Source: Candidatus Krumholzibacteriia bacterium
GTDB taxonomy: Bacteria > Krumholzibacteriota > Krumholzibacteriia > LZORAL124-64-63
DNA: 9,267 bases
NCBI GenBank assembly: GCA_030643455.1
Contig: DAOWLV010000094.1
Location: forward strand, 1 to 9,267
Direction: 5' to 3'
The notes beneath the pieces are model-generated. The model was given only the letters and a program-made list of their open reading frames with translations, was not told the DNA's origin and did not search any database. Below are positions 1-7,383 of this stretch, in pieces. The position numbers and the translations under genes are program-made. Positions within the stretch are counted from its first letter, which is position 1. Each line of letters opens with the position of its first letter.

Positions 1-345
1 GCCGAACCTGAGTCCGGCTGAATCGCTGCAGGCGATGGAGACCGAAAAAAACGGGTAGCCGTGAGCGTAATTGGTCGTGCCGTCCAAGGGATCGATGTAC
101 CAGGTCCGGTCTCCGGTGCCCTGCTGACCCCCCGATTCCTCAGCCAGGATGGACTCGCCGGGAAACCGTCGGTTCAATTCAGCGATGAGCATGTCCTCGA
201 CCCGACGGTCCACGTCGGTCACGAATTCGGTGGCTGCCTTCTGTTCGATCCGCACCACCTTGCCCAGACTGTCCAGCAGAATCGCACCCGCCTGCAGGGC
301 GAGGTCGCGAACGGTGGCCAGTTCAGCAGACATTTCCCGTTTCAT
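1..345 (-). CDS. Inositol monophosphatase family protein (SuhB-like), N-terminal part, left copy
   Basis: Reading the minus strand from the ATG at 345-343 gives 115 uninterrupted codons that leave the window at position 1. The translation carries family hallmarks: K36 followed by a TEFVTDVD stretch (about residues 39-46), the metal-binding glutamate in AEES (E70), and the signature WYIDPLDGTTNYAHG at 82-96 with metal ligands D85 and D88, then PFFSVSIA. Members are Mg-dependent phosphatases of inositol-1-phosphate or related sugar and nucleotide phosphates; the substrate is not readable here. The first 110 nt match the right-edge copy at 107 positions. Its leader has AAGGTAAC where the right copy has AAGGAAGA, so the Shine-Dalgarno is weaker, and the sequence upstream is nuoH rather than a promoter region. 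It may therefore be poorly expressed, decaying, or joined here by an assembly error. Family call is firm; gene status is uncertain. Confidence 0.88.
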   Translation of the reverse strand, partial: MKREMSAELATVRDLALQAGAILLDSLGKVVRIEQKAATEFVTDVDRRVEDMLIAELNRRFPGESILAEESGGQQGTGDRTWYIDPLDGTTNYAHGYPFFSVSIACSDSAGLRFG

Positions 346-388
346 GGACCTGGTTACCTTTCTGTTGCTGGCCGCTGGCCCGGTCTCA
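236..388 (-). repeat. Left arm of inverted repeat (monophosphatase 5' end plus leader)
   Basis: Read on the minus strand from 388 to 236, this matches plus-strand 9115-9267 with 8 mismatches in 153 positions and no gaps. Five mismatches fall in the 43-nt leader and three in the 110 coding nt. Beyond 388 similarity fades within about 10 nt, leaving at most a GC-rich TTGG..CGG..TGAG resemblance. The repeat probably continues leftwards through the rest of the gene, but the right copy is cut by the window edge. The intervening segment of about 8.7 kb is unique. Confidence 0.9.
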
Positions 389-808
389 CCGGCCAACGCC
401 GGACTGATCCTGACCCTGAAGCTTATCGGGGTGGCGGTCGTTTCCCTGCTGATCGCCATGCTCTTTTTCCGGCGCGCCCAGAAGGAGAAGGGCAAGTTCG
501 GTGATGCGCGCGATCGCGAACCTGTTCTCGGCGGTCTCATGTGGGCCCTGGTTGCGGTGGCGGCGCTGGCGGGTCTGGTCCTCAAACCATGGACCATCGG
601 TCCGGTGGGGGCGGACCTGGTCGCCTCCCTGCTCCAGATCATGGCCTTCGTGGCCAAGGTCGTGTTTTTTGCCTGGCTGTTCATCTGGGTCCGCTGGACA
701 CTGCCCCGGTTCCGTTACGACCAGTTGATGCGCCTGGGCTGGAAGGTCTGGCTGCCGTTGGGGCTGGCCAATCTGGTGGTCACCGCGCTTGTGATGGCGA
801 TTGTCTGA
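344..808 (+). CDS. nuoH: NADH-quinone oxidoreductase subunit H, C-terminal fragment (5'-truncated or chimeric)
   Basis: NuoH is the membrane subunit that, with NuoB and NuoD, forms the quinone channel of complex I. Only the last ~55 residues of this 154-residue reading (start ATG 344) are clearly NuoH: a helix ending FIWVRWTLPR, then FRYDQLMRLGWKVWLPL and a final hydrophobic helix, the normal C-terminus. Residues 20-42 and 62-80 are two further predicted membrane segments joined by a charged loop (RRAQKEKGKFGDARDREP). They do not show the expected EYSG/FALFF-like loop or the LFxGGW segment, and the PFD-PE-E loop is absent. Full-length NuoH is about 325-400 residues. Codons 1-15 lie inside the leader of the divergent monophosphatase copy, and the two start codons overlap as CATG. 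The frame stays open back to ATG 149, but that part is antisense to the monophosphatase and unlikely to be protein. No Shine-Dalgarno supports 344. I read this as a nuoH cut by rearrangement or misassembly. The stop lies 13 nt before nuoI. Confidence 0.72.
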   Translation: MDLVTFLLLAAGPVSPANAGLILTLKLIGVAVVSLLIAMLFFRRAQKEKGKFGDARDREPVLGGLMWALVAVAALAGLVLKPWTIGPVGADLVASLLQIMAFVAKVVFFAWLFIWVRWTLPRFRYDQLMRLGWKVWLPLGLANLVVTALVMAIV

Positions 809-811
809 TAC

Positions 812-817
812 GAGGAG
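812..817 (+). promoter_or_regulatory. Shine-Dalgarno of nuoI (GAGGAG)
   Basis: GAGGAG lies 4 nt before ATG 822. It decides the nuoI start against the in-frame TTG at 801, which would overlap the nuoH stop and has no such site. Confidence 0.7.
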
Positions 818-821
818 TGCC

Positions 822-1328
822 ATGAGTTTCGAAGGATTACCCAAGGGTTCCGGCGACAAGAAACGGTCGTTCCGTGAATCGATCTACCTGTGGGAAGTGC
901 TGCGGGGGCTGGGGGTGACGGCCAGGCACCTGGTGCGGAACATCCTGCACACCGACGAGATGCCCACCATGCAGTACCCCGAGGAGAAACGGGTGTACGG
1001 GGATCGTTTCCGGGGCCGCCACCGGCTGATGCAGAGGGATGACGGCACGCCGAAATGTGTGGCCTGCCAGATGTGTTCGACCTACTGTCCCGCCGATTGC
1101 ATCGAGATCGTGGGGGGCGAGCATCCGGATCCGAAGATCGAGAAATATCCGGTTTCCTTCGTGATCGATCTGTTGCGCTGCGTCTATTGCGGGCTGTGCG
1201 AGGAAGCTTGTCCGTGCGACGCCATCCGCCTCGATACCGGGATCTACGAGATCTCCGCGGACAGCCGCGAAAAATTCGTCGTCGATATGGAGTTCCTCCT
1301 GAACAACGACACCGACGGGACCCTCTGA
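822..1328 (+). CDS. nuoI: NADH-quinone oxidoreductase subunit I, 2x[4Fe-4S] ferredoxin-like
   Basis: NuoI carries clusters N6a and N6b, which pass electrons from the peripheral arm towards N2 and quinone. The 168-residue product has two classic motifs: C79-x2-C82-x2-C85-x3-C89-P and C120-x2-C123-x2-C126-x3-C130-P. The fourth cysteine of each motif ligates the partner cluster. An amphipathic N-terminal region (about residues 17-45) and the conserved PEEKRVYGDRFRGRH segment (53-67) also fit the family, as does the length. Extra cysteines C93 and C132 flank the motifs and need not be ligands. The gene follows nuoH by 13 nt and precedes nuoJ by 37 nt, the usual order. No sign of damage. Confidence 0.97.
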   Translation: MSFEGLPKGSGDKKRSFRESIYLWEVLRGLGVTARHLVRNILHTDEMPTMQYPEEKRVYGDRFRGRHRLMQRDDGTPKCVACQMCSTYCPADCIEIVGGEHPDPKIEKYPVSFVIDLLRCVYCGLCEEACPCDAIRLDTGIYEISADSREKFVVDMEFLLNNDTDGTL

Positions 1329-1365
1329 CCCGACGGGTCGGAGTTGGACAGGTGAAAGGCACGAC

Positions 1366-1871
<506 letters not shown>

Positions 1872-1881
<10 letters not shown>

Positions 1882-2177
1882 CGCTGACCCACTACCTGCT
1901 GCTGGCCATGACGGTGTTCCTTACCGGGATGGTCGGGTTCGTGGTCCGGCGCAACGCCATCGTGATGCTGATGTGTGTCGAGCTGATGCTCAGTTCGGTG
2001 AACATCGTGTTCGCGGCCTACAGCCGGTTCCACGCCAATGCCGACGGACACGTGTTTGTCCTGATGAATTTCGCGGTCGCGGCTGCCGAAGCAGCCATCG
2101 GTCTGGCCATCCTGGTGGAGATCTTCCGCCGCCGCCGCACCGTCAACGTCGATGACCTCAAAGCCCTGATGGAGTAA
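1872..2177 (+). CDS. nuoK: NADH-quinone oxidoreductase subunit K
   Basis: NuoK (ND4L counterpart, Mrp MrpC-like) has three helices and two buried glutamates essential for proton transfer. The 101-residue product has both: E37 in CVELML and E73 in AAEAAIGLAI. The HYLLL start, the RRNAIVMLMC segment and the three hydrophobic stretches match the family at its normal length. The start is a GTG inside the end of nuoJ (10-nt overlap), with GAAAGGA at 1858-1864, 7 nt upstream. No upstream ATG would fit. The Arg-rich tail (FRRRRTVNVDDL) marks the cytoplasmic end of the last helix. Confidence 0.97.
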
Positions 2178-2181
2178 AGCA

Positions 2182-4176
2182 GTGGAGAGTCACGCCACAG
2201 AATCATTGCTGAGGTGGATCGTCCTGGTGCCCCTGCTCGCTGCGGCGGTCGGCGGGCTCCTGAATCGGCGGTTGCCGAAACAGGTCGCCGGCCTGCTTGC
2301 CTGTGGGGCGGTGGGGGTGAGTTTCGCCCTGTCGGTGACCGTTTTTCTGCGCCTGACCCGGATGCCGGCGGCCGAACGATTCGTCAGCGACACCATGGGC
2401 ACCTGGATCGGTTTCGGCAATCTGCAGATCGATCTGGGCTTTACCATGGATCCGCTGAGCGGGGTCATGGCCCTGGTCGTGACAGGAGTCGGTTTCCTGA
2501 TCCACATCTACTCTCTGGGATACATGGCCCACGACGAGGGTTTCGGCCGCTTCTTCGCCTATATGAACCTGTTCATCTTTGCCATGATGACCCTGGTGCT
2601 GGGTGAGAACATGCTGATGCTGTTCGTGGGATGGGAAGGGGTGGGGTTGTGCTCCTACCTGCTGATTGCCTTCTGGTTCAACGACGAGGCCAATGCCGCG
2701 GCCGGCAAGAAGGCCTTCATCGTCAACCGGATCGGTGATTTCGGTTTCCTGCTGGGCATCTTCCTGATCGGCACGACGTTGCTTCCGCACCTGGCCGAGG
2801 GTGAAGGACTGTTCAGCTTCCGGACCCTGCAGCACCACGCGGGCATCATGGCTCCGGTCGCCACGGCGATCTGCCTGTTGCTGTTCCTGGGGGCCACCGG
2901 CAAGTCGGCCCAGATCCCCCTTTACATCTGGCTGCCCGACGCCATGGCCGGCCCGACGCCGGTCAGTGCCCTGATCCACGCCGCCACCATGGTCACCGCC
3001 GGTGTCTACATGGTCGCCCGCATGAACTTCCTGTTTGTTCTTTCGCCCACGGCCATGGGAGTGGTCGCGGCTGTCGGGGTGGTGACGGCGATTTTCGCAG
3101 CCACCATTGCCCTGACCCAGAACGACATCAAGAAGGTCCTGGCCTATTCAACCGTCAGCCAGCTCGGTTACATGATGCTGGCCTGCGGCGTGGGGGCCTT
3201 CGGCATCGCGATCTTCCATGTCATGACCCATGCCTTCTTCAAGGCCCTGCTGTTCCTCGGTTCCGGTTCGGTGATCCACGCCATGAGCAACGAGAAGGAC
3301 ATGCGGGTCATGGGTGGGCTGAAGAAAAAACTGCCGATCACCTTTTGGACCTTCCTGATAGGGACACTAGCACTGGCGGGCATTTTTCCTTTTGCCGGTT
3401 TTTTCAGCAAGGACGAGATCCTCTGGAAAACCTTCAGCAGCGAACTGGGTGGAGTCCTGCCCTGGGCCCTCGGGTTCCTCGCCGCCGGCCTGACCGCCTT
3501 CTACATGATGCGCCTGGTCGTGCTGACCTTCTTCGGTGAAAACCGCGCCAGCGCCGAGGTCAAGAGCCACATCCACGAATCCCCGGCCACCATGACGATG
3601 CCCCTGGTCATCCTGGCGGTGCTGTCGCTCGTCGGTGGTTGGATCGGCTGGCCCCACTTCATGGGTGGGGGCGCCTGGTTCGAGCAGTGGCTCGCGCCGG
3701 TCTTCAGTTCCGGTCACGGAGCCGCTGCACACGGAGCCGCTGTACACGGAGCCGCTGCCGGCGAGGCCGTGCACGACACCATGATGGAATGGATCCTGGC
3801 GGGGGCGTCCCTGGCCTGGGGGCTCATCGGCCTCGGGGTGGGCTACTTCGTCTACATGAAGAAGATCTCCATCGCCACGTCCCTCAGGAATCTTGGCGGC
3901 GGGGTCCCATACAAGATCCTGCTCAACAAGTACTACGTGGATGAAGCTTACGAAGGTACATTCATCCGGCCGGGTTACCTGCTGTCGAAAAATGTCTTAT
4001 GGAAGATCGTGGATGCTGGTTTGATCGACGGTCTTCTGGTCAACGGTTCTGCCCTCGTGGTGGCCATCACCGGGTCGGTTCTGCGCCTGTTCCAGAACGG
4101 AATGGTTCGCTTTTACGCCTGGTCGTTCACCATCGGGGTCACGGTCTTTGTCCTTTACCTCAGTTTCTCGGGCTAG
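2182..4176 (+). CDS. nuoL: NADH-quinone oxidoreductase subunit L
   Basis: NuoL is the distal antiporter-like proton pump of the membrane arm, with a long lateral helix at its C-terminus. The 664-residue product is full length. Key charged residues are present: E152 in VGWEGVGLCSYLL, K241 in GATGKSAQIPLYIWLPDAM, and K410 in FFSKDEI, matching E144, K229 and K399 of the E. coli protein. The loop HxxxxTxxxAGVYM and the broken helices around 265-280 and 313-330 are also standard. Between the last core helices, residues 512-526 hold three copies of HGAA(A/V). The segment from about 575 to 660 (NKYYVDEAY onwards) fits the lateral helix and terminal helix. The start is GTG 2182, 4 nt after the nuoK stop, with GGAG at 2171-2174 inside nuoK. 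Six nt before the stop codon nothing is unusual; nuoM follows after 12 nt. Confidence 0.98.
   Translation: MESHATESLLRWIVLVPLLAAAVGGLLNRRLPKQVAGLLACGAVGVSFALSVTVFLRLTRMPAAERFVSDTMGTWIGFGNLQIDLGFTMDPLSGVMALVVTGVGFLIHIYSLGYMAHDEGFGRFFAYMNLFIFAMMTLVLGENMLMLFVGWEGVGLCSYLLIAFWFNDEANAAAGKKAFIVNRIGDFGFLLGIFLIGTTLLPHLAEGEGLFSFRTLQHHAGIMAPVATAICLLLFLGATGKSAQIPLYIWLPDAMAGPTPVSALIHAATMVTAGVYMVARMNFLFVLSPTAMGVVAAVGVVTAIFAATIALTQNDIKKVLAYSTVSQLGYMMLACGVGAFGIAIFHVMTHAFFKALLFLGSGSVIHAMSNEKDMRVMGGLKKKLPITFWTFLIGTLALAGIFPFAGFFSKDEILWKTFSSELGGVLPWALGFLAAGLTAFYMMRLVVLTFFGENRASAEVKSHIHESPATMTMPLVILAVLSLVGGWIGWPHFMGGGAWFEQWLAPVFSSGHGAAAHGAAVHGAAAGEAVHDTMMEWILAGASLAWGLIGLGVGYFVYMKKISIATSLRNLGGGVPYKILLNKYYVDEAYEGTFIRPGYLLSKNVLWKIVDAGLIDGLLVNGSALVVAITGSVLRLFQNGMVRFYAWSFTIGVTVFVLYLSFSG
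3715..3759 (+). repeat. Three tandem 15-bp repeats inside nuoL
   Basis: Three adjacent units CACGGAGCCGCTGNN differ only in the last two bases (CA, TA, CC). They are in frame and encode HGAAA, HGAAV, HGAAA (NuoL residues 512-526), followed by GEAVHD. They sit in a loop between membrane helices that varies in length and is often His-rich in this family. Near-perfect DNA identity suggests recent slippage, and the copy number may vary between strains. Confidence 0.85.
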
Positions 4177-4180
4177 GAGG
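4175..4180 (+). promoter_or_regulatory. Consensus Shine-Dalgarno of nuoM (AGGAGG), overlapping the nuoL stop
   Basis: AGGAGG shares its first two bases with the nuoL TAG stop and lies 8 nt before the TTG at 4189. It is the reason for choosing this rare start codon: the resulting N-terminus (SLITDHILTWVTFLPLLG) aligns with other NuoM proteins. Confidence 0.75.
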
Positions 4181-4188
4181 ACGCCGGT

Positions 4189-5775
4189 TTGTCGCTGATA
4201 ACTGATCACATCCTGACCTGGGTCACGTTCCTGCCGCTGCTCGGCTCGGTGTTGTTGTGGACGATCGTCCGCCGCGACTCGCACGCCCGCATCTTCGCTC
4301 TGGTCGTGGCTCTTGCGGACTTCGTCCTGTCGCTGCACCTGTGGTTCCATTTCGACAGCAGCCGGGGAGACGACCAGTTCGTCGAGAAGGTCGCCTGGCT
4401 GTTCAACGGGCAGATCAGCTACCACATGGGAATGGACGGCATCAGCCTCGTTCTGGTGATGCTGACCACCTTCCTGGGGCCATTGGTCATCCTTTCGACC
4501 TGGAAGGCGATCACCGACCGGGTGCCGGAGTTCATGGCTTTTTTGCTGTTCCTGCAGGCGGCCATGCTGGGCACCTTCTTCGCCCGGGACATGCTGTTGT
4601 TCTATGTTTTCTGGGAAGTCATGCTCATCCCGATGTATTTCATCATCGGCATGTGGGGTGGGCAGCGGCGCATCTACGCGGCGGTGAAGTTCTTCATCTT
4701 CACCATGGTCGGTTCGGTCTTCATGCTGGTGGGTATTCTTTACCTGTACTTCCAGGCCGGCAGCATGAACCTCTTCGATTTCCTGGAGGTCGCCCTGGGG
4801 CACGAGGCCCAGCTCTGGCTGTTCGCCGCCTTTTTCCTGGCCTTCGCCATCAAGGTGCCGGTGTTCCCGCTTCATACCTGGCTACCGGACGCACACGTCG
4901 AGGCGCCCACTGCCGGCTCGGTTGTCCTGGCCGCCGTGTTGCTGAAGATGGGGATCTACGGCATGCTGCGATTCGCCATGCCCCTGTTCCCCGATGGGGT
5001 GGCGTTTTTCGCCCCGGCGATCAGCATCCTGGCGGTGATCGGTATCATCTACGGCGCCCTGGTCGCCATGGTGCAACCGGACGTCAAGAAACTGGTGGCC
5101 TATTCGTCGGTCAGCCACCTGGGATTCGTGGTGCTGGGCCTGTTCAGTTTGACACCACTGGGCGTGGCCGGCGGCATCTTCACGATGATCGCCCACGGCC
5201 TGTCCACCGGCGCCCTGTTCCTCCTGGTCGGCGTGATCTACGAACGCCGGCATACCCGCCAGATCTCCGAATTCGGCGGACTTGCCCACGAGATGCCGGT
5301 GTTTGCGACCTTCTTCATGATCACCACCCTGGCCAGCGTGGGGCTGCCGGGCATGGCCGGGTTCATCGGCGAGTTCATGATCCTGTTCGGGACCTTCGGC
5401 AGCGAGACCCTGGCCCACGCCAAGCTGATGACAATATTGGCCACCACCGGGGTGGTTCTGGGCGCCATATACATGCTGTGGATGTACCAGCGGGTCTTCT
5501 TCGGCAAACTTGCCAACGAAAAGAACAAGGGACTTCCTGACCTGAGCCTGCGGGAAATCGCCGTCCTGCTGCCCATCGTGATCTTCATGTTCTGGCTGGG
5601 CGTGCGTCCCGGCCTGATCCTGGATAAAGTCGAGGCCAGCGTGGCCACCGTGCTGGCTCCTCTCAATGGCGGCCCCATCCTGACCGACGATCCCGGGCAC
5701 CATGCCCTCCGCGCAGAACCTGAACCCGGGCAGGACCATCCGGTCTTCATCGTCCGGGACACGGAGAACCAGTGA
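4189..5775 (+). CDS. nuoM: NADH-quinone oxidoreductase subunit M
   Basis: NuoM is the middle antiporter-like proton pump. The 528-residue product carries the essential charges: E143 in FWEVMLIPMYFIIG, K222 in FAIKVPVFPLHTWLPDAH, K253 in LLKMGIYG, and E395 in GFIGEFMIL. The glutamate replaces the lysine found at the equivalent site in NuoL and NuoN, and this distinguishes NuoM from its paralogues. The DVKKLVAYSSVSHLG segment near 298-312 is the second broken-helix region. The start is TTG with a consensus Shine-Dalgarno. The last ~38 residues after LAPLNGG form a polar tail rich in acidic residues, His and Pro, longer than in many homologues and probably disordered. The stop overlaps the nuoN ATG by one base (TGATG). 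Confidence 0.98.
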   Translation: MSLITDHILTWVTFLPLLGSVLLWTIVRRDSHARIFALVVALADFVLSLHLWFHFDSSRGDDQFVEKVAWLFNGQISYHMGMDGISLVLVMLTTFLGPLVILSTWKAITDRVPEFMAFLLFLQAAMLGTFFARDMLLFYVFWEVMLIPMYFIIGMWGGQRRIYAAVKFFIFTMVGSVFMLVGILYLYFQAGSMNLFDFLEVALGHEAQLWLFAAFFLAFAIKVPVFPLHTWLPDAHVEAPTAGSVVLAAVLLKMGIYGMLRFAMPLFPDGVAFFAPAISILAVIGIIYGALVAMVQPDVKKLVAYSSVSHLGFVVLGLFSLTPLGVAGGIFTMIAHGLSTGALFLLVGVIYERRHTRQISEFGGLAHEMPVFATFFMITTLASVGLPGMAGFIGEFMILFGTFGSETLAHAKLMTILATTGVVLGAIYMLWMYQRVFFGKLANEKNKGLPDLSLREIAVLLPIVIFMFWLGVRPGLILDKVEASVATVLAPLNGGPILTDDPGHHALRAEPEPGQDHPVFIVRDTENQ

Positions 5776-7289
5776 TGAACGAATTAATCGTACCGAATCT
5801 CAGCAGCCAGTGGGGCGCCCTGTTGCCCTACCTGATCGTGGCCGTCGGCGGGCTGCTGGTCATGGTGGTGGATTCCTTCGTTCGGACCCTGAAGAAGGAT
5901 CACCTGTCCTACCTGACCATGTTCATCCTGATCTGCGTCGTCATCGTGCAGATCGTCGGCCGGCGCACGGACGGCGACCTGCTGGGCGGCATGATGATCA
6001 CTGGCGATTTTACCCGGTTCTTCAACTACCTGTTTGCCGGCATCGGAGTGATGACAACCATTTTCGCCACTGGTCTCTACGACAGGGAGGGGCGGTACCG
6101 CCCCGAGTTCTATCCCCTGCTTCTGTTCAGCATCCTGGGGATGATGATCCTGGTGGCTGCCAACGATCTTCTGACCATTTTCCTCGGTCTGGAAACGATG
6201 AGTCTGGCCACCTACATCCTGGTCGGCGGGGTCAGGGGAAACATCCGCAGCAGTGAAGCCGGATTCAAGTACCTGATTCTGGGTGGTTTTTCCTCGGCCT
6301 TCCTGCTGATGGGCATGGCCCTGATCTACGGTTTCGCCGGAGGGACCGGCTTTGCCGACATCGCCCATGCCATGAAGACCCAGAATCCCGACGTGTTGAT
6401 CGTGGGGCTCGGTTCGGCCCTGATGCTGGTGGGTTTCGGTTTCAAGGTGGCGATGGTCCCGTTCCATATGTGGACCCCGGATGTTTACGACGGCGCTCCG
6501 ACCTACGTGACAGGTTTCATGGCCACGGCCATCAAGGCGGCCGCCTTCGCGATCCTGGTCCGCTTCGTCATCCTGATGCAGCCTCAGCTGGCCTTCGCCT
6601 GGTATCCCGTGCTGGTTGCCCTGACCATTCTGACCATGAGTTTCGGCAACCTGGTCGCCTTGGCCCAGAGCAACATCAAACGCATGCTGGCCTGGTCCAG
6701 CGTGGCTCATGCCGGTTACCTGCTGCTGGGGGTGGTGACCCTGATCTCCCCGTCTGTTGGCGGTTCGGACATGATGATGCGGAGCCAGGAGATAGGGGAA
6801 TCCGCCGGGGCAGCCATCCTTTTCTACCTGGTCGGTTACGCCCTGATGAACCTGGCGGCCTTCGGTATCATCAACGTCATGAACCACAAGAGTGGCGAAG
6901 ACGCGGTGGACATCAACCGCTACGCCGGTTTGAGCCGCCGTCAACCCCTGGCCGCGGCCACCCTGGGTATCGCGCTGCTTTCCCTGGCCGGTATTCCTCC
7001 CTTCGTGGGTTTCATGGCCAAATTCTACCTGTTCAGTGCCGTGGTGCGTGCCGGGCTGATTCCCCTGGCTGTCATCGGTGTCATCAATTCCCTGATCTCG
7101 GTGTACTACTACCTGCGCGTTCTGGTGGTGATGTACATGAAGGAACCCGAGGACACCAGCTACCATGGCACCGAGTTGGTGTCGGTGGTCACCTCCGGTG
7201 TGTTGGCCTTGCTGGTGATCTGGCTCGGGGTGATGCCCGATGCTTTCCACCGGGCGGCCCTGGTCATCTTCAGGCAAATCCATTTCTAG
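5775..7289 (+). CDS. nuoN: NADH-quinone oxidoreductase subunit N
   Basis: NuoN is the proximal antiporter-like proton pump. The product, 504 residues from ATG 5775, has E140 in GLETMSLATYILVG, K165 in EAGFKYLILGGFSSA, K224 in GFGFKVAMVPFHMWTPDVY, K254 in AIKAAAF and K416 in VGFMAKFYLF. These match the proton-path residues of E. coli NuoN, the first four at a constant offset of seven. SNIKRMLAWSSVAHAGY at 299-315 is the conserved mid-protein segment. A GTG at 5772 just before the ATG is an alternative start adding one residue; GGAG at 5763-5766 serves either (8 nt to the ATG). It is the last gene of the cluster and is followed by a strong hairpin. Confidence 0.97.
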   Translation: MNELIVPNLSSQWGALLPYLIVAVGGLLVMVVDSFVRTLKKDHLSYLTMFILICVVIVQIVGRRTDGDLLGGMMITGDFTRFFNYLFAGIGVMTTIFATGLYDREGRYRPEFYPLLLFSILGMMILVAANDLLTIFLGLETMSLATYILVGGVRGNIRSSEAGFKYLILGGFSSAFLLMGMALIYGFAGGTGFADIAHAMKTQNPDVLIVGLGSALMLVGFGFKVAMVPFHMWTPDVYDGAPTYVTGFMATAIKAAAFAILVRFVILMQPQLAFAWYPVLVALTILTMSFGNLVALAQSNIKRMLAWSSVAHAGYLLLGVVTLISPSVGGSDMMMRSQEIGESAGAAILFYLVGYALMNLAAFGIINVMNHKSGEDAVDINRYAGLSRRQPLAAATLGIALLSLAGIPPFVGFMAKFYLFSAVVRAGLIPLAVIGVINSLISVYYYLRVLVVMYMKEPEDTSYHGTELVSVVTSGVLALLVIWLGVMPDAFHRAALVIFRQIHF

Positions 7290-7329
7290 CAGGGGGTCGG
7301 GCTAGCCACCATTCCCCGGTTCGTTTATC

Positions 7330-7357
7330 ATCAGCCCTGCCACAAGGCGGGGCTGAT
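7330..7357 (+). terminator. Hairpin at the end of the nuo cluster
   Basis: A 12-bp stem (7330-7341 with 7346-7357, one T-G wobble) encloses the loop ACAA, 40 nt after the nuoN stop. The downstream stretch TCATTTGCACTT is only modestly T-rich, so it may be an imperfect intrinsic terminator or an mRNA 3'-stabilising hairpin. It also falls 27 nt before yaaA, so some read-through into yaaA is possible. Confidence 0.6.
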
Positions 7358-7383
7358 TCATTTGCACTTGATCCGGAGACGAG

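Noticed and set aside
509..518. Palindrome CGCGATCGCG (contains the HIP1-like octamer GCGATCGC)
   Set aside because: I noticed only this one occurrence; a single GC-rich palindrome inside coding sequence is expected by chance.
801..821. Upstream TTG start for nuoI
   Set aside because: It would overlap the nuoH stop and has no ribosome site, whereas ATG 822 has GAGGAG 4 nt upstream.
1327..1339. Palindrome GACCCGACGGGTC after nuoI as a possible terminator
   Set aside because: Only a 5-bp stem with a 3-nt loop, it overlaps the nuoI stop, has no T-tract and sits inside a co-transcribed cluster.
5784..7283. Long minus-strand open frame (499 codons) antisense to nuoN
   Set aside because: Its His/Gln/Asp-rich composition is typical of the complement of a membrane-protein gene; nuoN itself has all family residues. 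The same holds for the long antisense frames under nuoL and nuoM.
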